Source of the DNA: Unio delphinus
Taxonomy: Eukaryota > Mollusca > Bivalvia > Unionida > Unionidae
Length of the DNA stretch: 64,000 nucleotides
Reading direction: 5' to 3'
Assembly: GCA_029339505.1 (NCBI GenBank)
Contig: JAQISU010000026.1
Location: forward strand, 1,599,501-1,663,500
The translations under genes and the position numbers were made by a program. This document shows, piece by piece, positions 28,301-43,300 of this stretch (the first letter of the stretch is position 1; every line of letters starts with the position of its first letter). The notes under the pieces were generated by a model. That model was given only the letters and a program-made list of their open reading frames with translations. It was not told the DNA's origin and searched no databases.

Positions 28301-31300
28301 ATTTTACTAATGAGGTACACCGTACAAAATATTTTACTAAAGAGGTACACTATACATATAATTTTACTAAAGAGGTTCACTAATCATATAATTTTACTAA
28401 TGAGGTTCACTATACATATAATTTTACTAATGAGGTAAATTATGCATATAATTTACTAATGAGGTACACCATACAAAATATTTTACTAAAGAGGTACACT
28501 TTACATATAATTTTACTAATGATGTACATCAAATAATTTTAATAATGAGGTACACTATACTTATAATTTTACCAATTAGGTACACCAAATAATTTATTAA
28601 ATGAGGTTCACTATACATGTGATTTTACTAATGAGGTACACTGTACATATCATTTTACTAATGAGATAAACTTCACATATAATTTTACTAATGAGTTACA
28701 CTATATGATTTTACTACTGAGGTAAACTATGCATATAATTTTGCTAATGAGGTAAACTATGCATATAATTTTACTAATGAGGTAAACTATGCATATAATT
28801 TTACTAATGAGGTACACTGTACATATAATTTTACTAATGAGGTACACTATACATATAATTTTACTAATGAGGTACACTCTACATATAATTTTACTAATGA
28901 GGTACACTATACATATAATTTTACTACAGTACTACGGTACATAATAAAATGTGATACATGACCATCTCCACCTTATAAAAATCTGTTATATTGAAGGGTA
29001 ATATAGTAAGGGATTGCTTTATGTTTGGCAAATGAAAGCATACTTCAAATACAGCTTTTCCAAACTTATAAAGTCACCCCTTCTGTTCTGAAATACTGGC
29101 ATTATAAAAAGGATGTCCACTCTAGACACTAGAGAGGGGGACAAATTCGTTTGGATTCCCATTTTGGTGTCTTGCAAAGCCCACTTATGGGGGGTGGGGT
29201 GACTTTTTTGAGAAGGGCTCTTTCTCGAAGAGAATCAAAACCATATATACTTGTGTATACGATCAAACTGAAGAGACCCAGATCTGCCATTTCACAATGT
29301 GCTAGTATATCAGGGTTTGTGCCCTTTGTTGGTTATATCAAAACCATCAGCAAACAAGATAGACCCGGATCTGCTGTCATGCAGTGCACTAATAAGATAG
29401 ACCTAGATCTGCTGTCATGCAATGCACTAATAAGATAGACCCAGATCTGCTGTCACGCAATGCATTATGTGACAGCAGACCAGGGTCTTTGTTGTTTGCA
29501 GTTAGTCTTGATGTAAACATGATTACATACAGTATATTGGTAAAATGTATTCCATTGATACAGTTTTGCTTGTCAGATTTGTCCTAATTACAGTTGTGCT
29601 AGAAATAAAAAAAAAACAATTATGACTTTTTATAAATTATCTAGATTTATTATTGTCTTACATGAAACACATTCAATATTGCTTCATCGTCACAGAACAT
29701 TATCATGATATCATGTAATATCTAAAACATCCAAATGTCATTTCCTTTCAATATTTTGTAATTTGTGGGATAAATGTTAATGTTTTAAATAGAATCTTAC
29801 ACATTTTCTCTGCCTGTGAGAATTATTCAACATGTTAAATATATGTAATGTATGAAATGATCACCTACAAATCAATTTCATGTCTTGAAAGCTCTTTACA
29901 TTTTGCATTTTGCCTCAGAATGAGGGTTCCCTGCTGGTGGAAGGACCTTTAAGAATTTTCTGGGGCCTCAAGAATCCAATTATGTTAAGACAGAATGATG
30001 ATATTCCAGTGAACCCTTTGCCCAGAAAACGATACAGTGTTATTATAGACAACATGGACCAGCAACCAACCACTAATGAAATCCAGGTAATTCATAGTTA
30101 CATGCAGGCAAACTTGAATTGCACCTCACACAGGTAATAATAAGGAACATAATTTATTGTATATGTAATGTTCCCTCCAAGGATATGCAGAGCTGTAGCA
30201 GATTTATATAATTAAAAAAATTAAAAGAACTCCTGCCACCTGCATTTAAAATCCAGGTAAATTTCTTATTTAGAAAAATGAAAATATAAATTGGATAGTT
30301 TACCTGGAGTAATTAACTTTATCAAGATGAAAAATCCATGTCATTCATTTGTGTCTCATGAAAGGCGCTACTTGCAAACTTCCTGTTAAGGTACCAGCTC
30401 TTTCATATCAAGTTGGAGCTTAAAGCTTTTGAAGAGCCATATTTCAATTTTTAATCACCTGCCCTAGGGCAGAGATCGTATTATGTTATCTGTCTGTCTA
30501 CATCCAATTTTCACAGTAACTTGAGCTTTCCAACATCTAATTACCAAACTTTCCTTGATGGCTTGTATTTGTGGTAGGAAGCCTTTGTATTTAGAGGTCA
30601 AAGGTCTTGGTAAATGTCATTGTGACTTAAAGAAAAAATATGGTTCCTGCATCATAACTTAAGTTCCTTAAGTTTTAGACCACATATCAAGACCAAAATT
30701 AGTGGAAGGTTTGCACTTAAGATATAAACGAGGCCTGTTGATGTTGAGGTCAAGAGCTCAAAGGTCAAGATCATTTTTAGTAGTAAAGAAACCAATAGAT
30801 TCAGGACTTAAAGGTCAACAGTCATGGTCATAATAAGTCAGATAAAATATTAATTGTTTCCACTCAGTAAGTTTACTTCAGTCCATATTCTTAAACCAAA
30901 GGTCGAAATCGTTGAGATTAGTTGGTCAGTAATCACTGGAGTAAACCCTGCCCAACTGGTACCTTCAAGTTGTCTGGCATGTAGTGTGCCATTGATTGTA
31001 CTTTTGTTCAGAGTTTGACAGAAGCACTTAAGCAGTAAGGATTTACATCCTTCAGTATGTACCAAAAAAAATCTATTAATTTGGGGTGGAGTTTTATTTG
31101 TCAGTTACTTTTGTCATCTGTGTAATAAATACTTCAGATATTAAAATCATAAACAAATGAACATCCTTATAAAATTTAGAAACTCTTTAGACAGCCTGAG
31201 GTATAGTGCATAGTGATCAATTGACATTTCCTTCCAATTTTAATTAATTGTTTTAGCGCAGCATCGCTTGTATCATTATTTTGGAATGATTATATGCCCT

Positions 31301-34300
31301 TGTAAAAGTTTTATTGTGTATTAAATATTATTTGGATTCTGTTTCAAACTGAAAAATTCACACCACTGTTTATAAAAATACAGCTTTTCTAACAAAATCA
31401 TACAATGTAAAATTTTCAAAATGACAAGTATTTTGGGTCACTTTGTCACCAGTTACACAAATCAGATCTATCTAAAACTCAGCTGGCTGCTGTATGTGCT
31501 CTCGCCTAATATACATACATCAGGGTCTATGTTGTTTTGTTCAACTGATTACCCCTAAGAAACTGTATACACCCAGGTCTGTCCGCACCTTATGCAACAG
31601 AAAATCTGGGTCTATGCAGTTTGCAGTTGGATGTGACTTATAAACATGTATATACGGTATGGTTGCATTTACATTTTATACAAAAATAATAACTGCATGT
31701 TCATGTTAATTATGATATTCTTTCTTTGATAATAGCCTTCTGCTCTGCATGTACAAGTTAAATTTAGATATCCATTTCATACAGTATTCTACGTAACCTA
31801 TAAAAGTAACTTCTGCTGTGGTTTATATATAGTATTATTCATTCACCAATCTGTTTATCCTATGAAACATAATTGTACAGTTGTTTATATAGTATTATTT
31901 ATTCATTAATCAATATATCTGATAACACTGCCATGTATGGTGGTTTATACACTGTTTTTTATTCAGTAATCTGTATATTCAATAACACTGCCTTGTGTGG
32001 TGGTTGGTACACAATATTATTCATTCAGTAATCTATATATCCAATAACACTGCCTTGTACAGTGGTTTATTTACAGTATTATTCAGTAATCTGTATATCC
32101 AATAACACTGCCTTGTACAGTGGTTTATTTACAGTATTATTCAGTAATCTGTATATCCAATAACACTGCCTTGTACAGTGGTTTATTTACAGTATTATTC
32201 AGTAATCTGTATATCCAATAACACTAACCTTGTACAGTGGTTTATTTACAGTATTATTCAGTAATCTGTATATCCAATAACACTGCCTTGTACAGCGGTT
32301 TATATACAGTATTATTCATTCAGTAATCTGTATATCTAATAACACTGCCTTATACAATGGTTTATATACAGTATTATTCATTCAGTAATCTATATATCCT
32401 TAAACTGCCTTGTACAATGCTTTATAAATATTATTAACTTTATCCATCCTCCAGTCTCTTCATCTTCCTAAAATAAAGGTCTGTGGCACACCTAAACCTG
32501 CAGACTATTGGTTGTTATTAAGTAGTTACCAGGGTTAATTTAATATTGCATCGGTAATTGTGTTAACAATCCAATGCCAGTAACGTTTGCTCAATATCAC
32601 CAAATTTTCAATCTGGCTGAATTTTAGGATGAACAAATATATGAAAACATTTCAAGTGTGATATTTATACTCAACATTGCTTACAAATATAGACTCTTGC
32701 CACAAAACTAACAACTCTTCTTTTGGAAAGATGTTATTATCATCCCGAGAAGTTTTTGAGGTATATTTTGTTTATATGCCTTTGATGGAGTAATATAAGA
32801 ATTATCATTTCACTGCAGAATGAAAAGGGGAATAACTAGAATATAAAGTATATTTTGGAATTGCAGAAATGAAAGCTCAGATGTATAGATCATAGAAGTA
32901 CGACTGACTTGCAAACCAGAAAACTGATAATGGATCTTTTTGTGGGTTTGATTTGTAATTTTGATTACTTTTTTAACTTGATGATTTAAATGAATTTTGC
33001 GATCACACTTTTGCTTTATAGAAGTCAGAGAAATCTCCCCTTTCACGGATAAGTGGTTTTGATGACAGCATCCTCACCTCTCCTGGTTCTGAAGTTGTCA
33101 GACGGAATCAGATTCGAAAATCTAACACAGTAGCTTACCGTGGGGACAGACCTAACAAGTGGAAGAGGGCCTCCATCAATGGCCATATTTATAACTTTGA
33201 TGTATGTATTTCTCAGGATTTACCCAGTTGTTAAAGATATTCCTATAAATGATTTTGTACCTCAGACTTTGGAGATATTAAACTTTTCGAAGGTTTTTTT
33301 TTCTGTTTGATTGTTGCTAAAGTATTTTAGGACAGCGTATAAATATTTAAATATACATGTACAAAGAAAGCTTGAAATATATGGTAGTCTACTAGACTGA
33401 TGCTTGTAAATTTGGCATCAAGTTGCTCATTTCATAATATATATTTTCATATCATAAATGCAGTAGTCCATCTGACTAATACAGTATTGACACCTCCCCC
33501 TCCCAAGTTCTCGTTTTTATTATTTGGATTTATTTTTACATGACTAGAAGTGTAATATTCAGAAAATCATGCAAAACTGAATTGATTTTCTTATTTTTGA
33601 AAAATAGTGTATATATCTTTTTCTAGCAACCAACAAAGGTCATACAAGTAGCAACAAAGGTCATATAAGTAGCAATAAAGGTCATATTAGTAGCAACAAA
33701 GGTCATATAAGTAGCAATAAAGGTCATATTAGTAGCAACAAAGGTCATACAAGTAGCAACAAAGGTCATATAAGTAGCAACAAAGGTCATATAAGTAGCA
33801 ACAAAGGTCATAGTAGCAACAAAGATCATATAAATGGCAACAAAGGTCATATTAGTAGCAACAAAGGTCATATAAGGAGTAAAGAGCTATACATACCAAA
33901 ATAACTACCAATAAAACCAGTGAATAATGCTAGAAACTGAACTAATAAAAAGGTTACACATACGAAGATAATTCCTACTGAAGTGATAAATTTTACATGC
34001 CATGCTAATTGGTTAAACTGATAAAATATTTATGTCAAGGAAGTGTAATATAAGCCAATTTTCGTATTTAAATGCCCTAAAACTAATCTTAAACTTGAAT
34101 CTATGAAAGTTAGTACATGTGATTGTATTTAAACTAGCCCTCTGTTAACTTTGAAATTTTTATTTGTGTATATGTACATGAAGTAAAACTTCTCAACTCA
34201 AAAGTATCATGTGCAGAAAAATGACGTTAAACCCTACAACAACAACAACAATAATTTGAAAGTTACATGGAAATGGTTGTGTTGTGCTTGAAGAATTATT

Positions 34301-37300
34301 ATATGTGACAATAGATATTGAGAATAGTATAAATTTATTATGAACCAAAGTTTCTACATTTCAAGCAGTCAATTTCCTTTTAGTTTTTCAAATGATTGTA
34401 AGATTTATTTGCCTAAATAAGAAATTTGCTTACAAACACACTAGTTTTTGCATCATTATGCTGTCATGTCCTAGGCAGTCATCTGTCAGTCCATTTCAAG
34501 ACTCTTGCTAGTAAGATTGCATAAATACCACTCAATGTTGGCAATTTGGCTAGAATATTTGTATGTATATTTAAATGACCTCCATAGATTTCAGGCTGTT
34601 GCAATAATTTGCCTTTTATTTTGACAATTTTTTTTTAGACTTGAATTTTCTATAGTTACTAAACCTTGTTGGCATGACATTTTGGAAAAAAAGATCTTGT
34701 TTGGCAAAAAAGGCAAAAACAACCTGTACACCCAAATAAATTTGGTCTGCATACTTGTACGCAGATATAGATGATCTGATTAACCATTCATGCCGTGATG
34801 GCAGTATTTCCAATTTTTCAAACTGTTGGTATTGTCAATACTTAAATTTCCGCAGTAGTATTTTATATATCAAAAATCTAATCAGTGTTTATGGTGAACA
34901 ATTGTTACAATTTAATTTTTCATATAAAGCAGTTTAAATTTCAGAGTACTGATAGACACCTTTTAGGAGTGGGTGGGTGAACTAGCAGTAACTATTAGGG
35001 GTGAAAATGTATATTATAAATACACGTATCAACTTGATGGTCTTTTGATCTTTTGACTGTCTGCCATTGCTAGGGTTGTGCCATTTTATACGCCTTGTCA
35101 TATTTGGTGGACCTATAATCTTATCAGTAGGTTCTTGTTTTATAGGTACCTCATGCTCTTGCAGATTAATATATCATTGGCTTTGCATGTATTTATCTAA
35201 CATTATGTAAATATAAATTTGAGACTTAAGAATCAGGCTTGACTCTTTATAATAATTGCTAAAAGAAACTTGTTAACAACTGTCATTTTGTATGGGCCAT
35301 AATCTCTTCTTTCTAGCTGTCATTCTGTATTATTCATGCATCTAAAAGTTGCATGTACTGTTGTATCAAATTCAGAAACTTCCTTCTTAAGTCAAGAAAT
35401 TGATATACATCTATCCCATAATGTTTAAAAGATAATTAATATTGCTAACTTTAGTTACAGTGAAATGGTAAGTAATGTCAGTAGACAATATTGACAGTGT
35501 TATCTCCCCTGCTCACTCAATGAGCTCCATTCATAAAAAGAGCACTATCATTTAAACTTAAAAGTGAGTATATTCGGTAGCTTTGAATACACAACATCTT
35601 TAATTGAACTCATGAAAGATAGATCTTAAATGCAAACACAAACGTTGTGTGTGTTTTAAAGTTTTCTCAATATTTTTGATATTTTTCATTATGTAATATT
35701 GGCAAAGCATCCTGTTGTTTTACATGTCTACTCAACAGTTTTAATATTAGAATATTCTCTCTCTTCATTTGTTTAATATAATAGTCAGTTATCCAAAGTT
35801 ACCATCTATGATTGCTGTTTCTTGTAGACCAGTGTATTTACCCCAGTATTGGGCAGCTGTACTAGTGTAACAGTGAGCAGTAAGATGACAGTGCTGGAGG
35901 TAATCAGTACACTGCTAGATAAGTTCAAGGTGAGTTCTTACACCGAAGGTTAACATAGAAGGTCATGTGTGACAAATTCAAGTTTTGTAAGTTCAAGTTT
36001 TTTCAAGTATTGTTGGTGAAAGTTACAATCGGTAAATGATTTTTAATTGAGTCTTTATAAGATAAAATCTCAATAGACCTTTATTTATTAAAAAAAATAG
36101 GTGCATAATTTGAAAAATAGTAGTTTCTAGCAGATTAGCATTTGACTACCTTTTTGATCATACTTGTATGATAATATCCAATTATAATCATAAATTTTAA
36201 TATTTTTATTAAGGAACAGCAGTGGCTCTGTGGTTAGTATGACAGACTCCTGACAAGGATGATGCCAGTTTGAATCCTAAAATTACATTAGCCAGGGACA
36301 GTTGCCATGATGTGTCCCTGGGCAAGGCACTTTATTCCAATGACCTTTGCATAACTTGAACCTTCTTGTTTTGGTGTGTCTGTAACATTTTTTAAAAAAA
36401 TAAATTTTTCATTAATTTTATGCAGCACCAGCACTTTTTTTTAGAAAAAGATATCCAAACTATTTGAATTATTTTTATTTTTTATTAATTGCATAATTAT
36501 ATTTCCTATTTGTAGCACTCATGGGGGGAAATATGCATTTGTTTCATTAAAGTTCACATTTTTCTTTTCAATTTTTAGGTTGAAAATGAACCTAATGCAT
36601 ACAACCTCCATATCATTACTGAAAGAGAAGGTAAGAACATAAAAACATTTTTCAGTTTCAGCTTGCCAAAGAAAAACATGCTGGCCAAGCCTGAATTTCT
36701 CATAGTCCATTGCACATTTTTATGAAAATGTTGCCTTGATGACTTTCAATACCCCAGATTCAGTCCACAGCAGTCACTCTGTATGCATGTTCATCTGTAC
36801 AACTTTCCATACCCCAGATTCAGGCCCCAGTCACTCTGTATGCATGTTCATCTCTACAACTTTACATACCCCACGTTCAGGGCACAGCAATCACTCTGTA
36901 TGCATCTTCATCTGTACAACTTTCCATACCCCAGATTCAGGCCACAGCAGTCACTCTGTATGCATGTTCATCTGTACAACTTTACATACCCCACGTTCAG
37001 GGCACAGCAATCACTCTGTATGCATGTTCATCTGTACAACTTTCCATACCCCAGATTCAGGGCACAGCAGTCACTCTGTATGCATGTTCATCTGTACAAC
37101 TTTCCATGCCCAAAAGTTAGGTCATTGTTAACTATTTTATTTTCCTTGACATACAGGTCACAGCCAGCTTCTTGCTTGAAATAATTAAAAATCATGGTCT
37201 GGTATGAAATGTTTCTAAAGTTATGTTTTAAAAAAGCACTTAACATTATGAATGTTGTTGGCACAGGATTTATAATACATATAAGTTTATGTTTTATCTG

Positions 37301-40300
37301 GGTTTTTGATGGTGTGTTTTACTTTCATGGGTTTAAAATTGGGGGCTTCGGTAAAAAATTGTATGTGTGTGTACATTTCATGGATCTATCGTTTAAACAA
37401 AATATGCAATGATGTAATAGATTATAACAGCATTCATTTCTATGCATTTGTGAGCAGATAGATTTAATCTATACTGCAGTAATTAAGTTGATTAAATTTC
37501 TCATTGCTAACATCTGTTGAAATCTTCAGGAAAATGCTGACTTCTTTATCCTTACTTGTCTGAGCTAACACATACCAATATTTTAATTGTTCATCTGTAT
37601 AACTTTTCATACCCCAAATTCAGGCCACAGCAGTTACTCTGTATGCATGTTCATCTGTACAACTTTTTATACCCCATGCCTCAGTTGCTAGACATTACTA
37701 TAGTCTGCCACACTGCAGACATTGTAGCGATATGACTGAAAAATTCTTAAAACTGCTTTACAAATCCAACACACACACACTATTAGTAGCTATTTTTTTT
37801 TATTTCTTCAGATCTACATTTTTCATCAGTGTACTTTTGTCAGTCTCTTTTTTCTTTTTCTTTCAAAGGTGGGTGAACATTAAATGTGAAAGCATTAAGA
37901 GGTTAGTGTTAGGACTGGTCAGTCTGGTATCAGGATAATGTGACAGGGGGGGGGGGACATCATTCTACATGTCTTGAGCATGATTCACATTTGCTAGATA
38001 TCACCATAGTCTGCCACACTGCAGACATTGTAACGATATGACTGAAAAATTCTCAAAACTGCTTTACAATACCAACACACATATTAGTAGCTGTTTTTCT
38101 TTTTTTTCTTTCCAGTTTTTTGATTTTTATCAGTGTCCTATTGTCAGTCTCTTTTTTTTTTTCTTTCAAAGGTGAACGAACATTAAATGTGAAAGACATT
38201 CCATTGTTAGAGAGGTTGTCATTAGGGCCGTCAGATTCAGCCAAGATATTTATACGTGACAGGAAGGATGTCCCACCTATATTTCCCCCATCTGCCATTC
38301 CAGACCATACTCCAGATGAGACCCCTCTCCCAGAAGAGGTATGTAATTAAACCTGACATGAAGATCACTTTACAATAATGGTAACAATGGAGACCTCAGC
38401 ATCACTTTTACTGTCTCACCACTGAAAGAAGACTAAAAAAATCATTTTCCAATAATGTTGTGGCTTCCTCAACAGTAAAGCATAGGCTAGACATAAGGAT
38501 CACTTTTCCAATTATTGTCAGCATTGTCATCATCTTTGGCTTCATAGTTCAATGTTTTCATTTAACTCAGTTTCTTTGAGACTGTTATATCTACACACGT
38601 CAAACTCTATGTATTTCTCAAACAGTATACTACTCACCAGTGGTAAAAATAGGTCACTGACCTGTATTCATCATGCAGTATGCTTCAGGCCTTTGGATAA
38701 AATAGGTCACTGACCTGCATTCATGTTAGAGTATACTATTCACCACTGGCAAAAGTAAACCACTGTATTCTACTACTGTATGCACCTCACCACTGGAATA
38801 AATGGGTCACTGACCTGTATTCAACTTGCAGTATACTGTTCATCAGTGCCAAAAGTATGCACTGACCTACCTTTAATAATCCAGTGATAACGTTTTAGTT
38901 CTTGTGATTATCACAGTTTTTCTCTGACACTTTTGTAGATACAGTTATAGAAATCTGATAGATATATTCATCTCCAAGGATTCTACTCACCAGTGGGCAA
39001 GCATAGGTTACAGGGATGTATTTTTCTTGCACTAGGAACTTTTCAGGTCTTTTGGGTTTTGCCACAGCACACGAGATATGGTATTCTATGCATTTAAGAT
39101 TTTGTTACTGTATATATTTTATATATGTATACAATATTGATCCTGATCTACCATTCCATAATGCACCAGCTGATCAGTGTCTAAGTTGGTTATACTGGTT
39201 ACTCCTAACAAATGGTATTGACACAGATCTGTCAGCACATTATGCAATGTCAGTGCTTGGTCTGTGCAGTTTGCAGTTGGAATCCGATTATAAAAAGAAT
39301 GTATAAATATGGTATTTGCTTATATCCATAATGGATTTTGTTTTGGAATGCCTTGTTATGAAGTAAGACAATTCATTCTGTGACTTAAAATATGGTCATG
39401 GGCAGGTTATTGCCCATCTTTGCCAGCCATGGTTCCAGTGTGATAACCCTATCTACACCTTGGCGGATCAAATAGATATATTTTTGTTTTGTCCTAGTGG
39501 CATCTATTGGATTTCATGAGTTGCCTCCCTTAGGATGTAATGCTAGTACATTGTCCTAAAATGGTGGGGACAATTGACCTAAAACGGATACTTTGGAAGT
39601 TAACATTGAAAGTATGACTATATACCAGAGGAAAATCATTACAGGTGTATATCAGTGAAAGGTATGTATGCAAACATGGACTGGTACTGGAAAATTGCTT
39701 ATTTATCAGTCCATATGGCTTAGCTGCTGCATCCAAGGAAATTCTTAGACCAGACGCACATAAATACATGCTCGATATGCCAAGGGGTAGACAGGGTTAT
39801 CATATCTGAACCTTGGCTAGCACTGATGGTCTTTGCCTTTTTGTGCTTCAGTTTGACACCTAGTCTTTTTAACTACATAACATTTTTATTTGCATGTTTA
39901 TATATCAGTCTAGAATTATAATATCATATATTTATTTTGTGAATTGATAAATGCTGTAAAATGGAAGTTATATGAGCTTATTAAGTACATTTAACTACAG
40001 AATGGTTCCTGGATTTTTTATTGATCATAACCTTTATCAAAGAAAATTTATCATGTAGCCAAAATCTTTTTAATTCTGTGATCATAAAATGTATCCTTGC
40101 CTGTTCTTTTTTTATTTTGCATATAGGTTGAACAGCTAGTGTTGTTACCAGAACCTGTTTTACGAGGCTTGTTAGAGAAATTTGCTGATGATGAACTACG
40201 AGATACACACAAGATACGAAAAAAGTATGTTTTTTCTTATATTTTTTATCCTCCACGGACATCTTGATTTTGGTTGTCTTCTTTGCTAGCTTGTCAGGAA

Positions 40301-43300
40301 AATTGTGGTAAAACCACTTGACCTAGACCAGTGAACATTAGTAGATACAGTGTGATCCTGCTATAACATGATGGTTGAATTACATAGACCCTGACTTTAT
40401 GTACCAAGTAGTGTTATAACAAGTCAAGTCAGCTTTAAAAAAATTTGCATGTACCAAAAAAATGGCTGGGAGTGGGTGGGGGTAACAAAATTGGATACAG
40501 AAATACATTCCTTTGATTAACTGAAGACAGAAATAGACTGAAATACCCTTGCATATTGACAGCTTTCATTTGTGTAGTACAGTGGAACCCCGCTATAACA
40601 TTATAATTGGGGTTACAAAAATTGGATCGAGTTAATAGCAGGGTCATGTTAATGTGGGGTTTTTCTGTTTTACTGTTTTGTCATTTCTCTCATGCGTTAT
40701 GTGTACATTTATCCATTGTAAATTTCCAATAAATTAATAGTTATACATCTATTCATTTGAACAACTACAGCAATAATAATTAACAATCAACGCATGCTTT
40801 CAGCATGCATGTAACTTTTATTTAAGATTTTGTGAATATCAAAAGAAACTGCTATACTAATCATTGCGCAAAGTGCAGACATGGCAACTTGTGTTTGTGA
40901 ACTTGCTTTTCCAAAATGATAAAATATTTTTTATTTAGAAAAAATAGGAAATTAATAACTAGCTCATAAGCAAACACCATACACATGCAAAACGTGAGAA
41001 CTAAGTGCAGTAAGCCTGCAATGGTCATGAGTCACTTTTCTAAAATGTTTTAAGCTGAATGCATATACAATTTCATACCCTTTTAATTTCCAGCTAATAA
41101 AGCAGACATTATTTATTGGTCAACTGATTATGTTTAATATAGTCCAGAAAATATGTTGGCAGCTTTGGTGTTTTGATGTTTATTAAACTGTGAGGAGCTT
41201 TGTCTGCTGCTTAATTGTGTGTGCAGCTAAAGAAGAAACACACATCAGCTATTGTATGAGCAACGATTGTATACAGAATTAGCTGAAGACAATCACAAAG
41301 ACCACATCATGTTTATTTTGGCATAACACTTCAAGAACCTGGTGAAATTGTTAAATTTAAGATGCTACGCCACGATTGTATTGGATTAAAATTCATATGC
41401 AAACTCTTCCCCAAAATGATAATAAACGTTTTTCACACTATTTCTTGTACTTAAAATTAAAAAAATCTCCCAGTACAAGAAAAATGGACATACATACATT
41501 TAAAATTTCAGGAACCACGCCACAATCGTATTTTGTTTGAGTTCATAGGTGATCTCTTCTCCATAGGCAATCTCTTCCCCAAAATGATAATACATTCTTA
41601 ATACACTATTTCACGTACTTTGAAAAAAAAAGAAAAAATTAATGTGCGAATAAATGAAATTTCAGGATCCATGCCAGACCGCGTTATATCCGAATTCACA
41701 TTATAGCGGGGTTCCACAGTATATCCAGTTGTCAGTAAGACATGTAACTAATCACAATGATTTTCATTGTCACCATTATTTTTGTGGATATAGTTGTTTA
41801 CATGTTACATGTACTTTAATTGTCCTAAATTTCAGTCAGCTGCAGACAGCTATCATCTTGCCAAGGCAAACCCAGGGATGAATCTTTTCATAAGGAAATT
41901 AAAATGTATGAACAGATTAAAAAGTTTATCAAACATCTTTGCGTGTTGCCCCACCTTTTGTTAGCTTGATGGCCAGATATCTATGGATTCAAAAGATTGG
42001 AAATTTAATTTGCATTGGGTAGTGATATTAAAACATAAACTCTTTATTGCAAAAAAGAAATCTTTTCATGGCACAATAAACATGTTCCATTCACTTTTGG
42101 TAAATGCAGTAATCCATCAGATTCCATTACTTCTATTTAAGTTTGGCACTGACCTTTTTTGATGAAAGGTGCTTTGTTTTTATTGAAGATTGTAGTTGGC
42201 TTGCCTTAATGAAGGATGCTTGTGTTATTGAAGTCACTTCCAGAGGGTTACCATGCAGGACTAAACAAATGCCCATTTGTTATAGTTTTTTCCAACATCA
42301 AATAATTGTAGAACATTTATTGAGACTGAAATTTATTTTCATTAGCTTAGTATTTATACTGAATGATTGCTGCTTCAGAGGTAATCAGTTTTCTTTAAAG
42401 GTTCAGGAAAACCTTTTTTTTTTCTAGGTACATTAAAGCAAAGAATTATCCATCATTTGGTCAATTATAGCCATTCCAGTTCCTACCATCTGAGGTTGAT
42501 TGATTGTAGCATAACTATCTCGGTGAATCGCAGCATACAGTACCTAGGCCAAGTGTCTGCATAAGTGGATTATGGTGTAAAAATGCACAGTTATGATGGT
42601 TTGTCTGTATGAACAGAAGATTTACTTATGTAACAATAGATAGATTCCAGTGCATTTTATATCCAGTTTGTGGTTTCCTTTCATGGAACCGATTAATTTC
42701 TCCACTCAAAGTCCAAGACTGTATATGCAAGTTTAAACGGCCAACAAAGTTAGCACAAACAAATTGCTGGATGGTATATTTTGTAACCAATAATGCAAAT
42801 TTGGCCAAGCCCACCATGGTCCTTGACTAAACTTCTTAATTATTATATTTTGTACTTTAACAAAAAGAAACTTTTTGTGTTGGTGGAAAGTACACATAGA
42901 TTAGAATTCATATGCAATCTCTTCCCCCAAATCGATAAACTTTTTACACATTATTTTTCATACCTTGAAGAAGAAACAAATATTTTTAGTGTACATGAAA
43001 AATACATGTACACTGTATAGGAAATTCCGAATATCTGAATTTGTATTATAACCAAGTGTGTTACAGTGGGGTCACCCTGTTTCTGTCCATATGAAGGTTT
43101 TTACAATCTGTAATAATGGCATTTGTGTAAGTTTTCTTTTTTATTAGAACTTGAAAATTTTCAGTCAAATTTTCTGAACACAGTTAAGCTGAAATATATT
43201 CAGCTAGTAGGCAATTAAATTTAGTAAGTATATTTATATTGGTATATAGATGACCTTATTAGAATTTAACAAAAGAAATGCTTCAAAAGTTGATGTGAAA

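Noticed and set aside
26632..28928. CRISPR-like or coding repeat array
   Set aside because: Units are contiguous without unique spacers, vary in length, and the context is a eukaryotic intron; the YLISKIICIV frame is an array artefact.
33623..33871. Minus-strand MTFVATY repeat protein
   Set aside because: Follows directly from a 21-bp tandem array within an intron.
36736..37184. Overlapping 131- and 133-codon open frames
   Set aside because: Both run through the 60-bp (20-codon) tandem array inside a RASSF intron.
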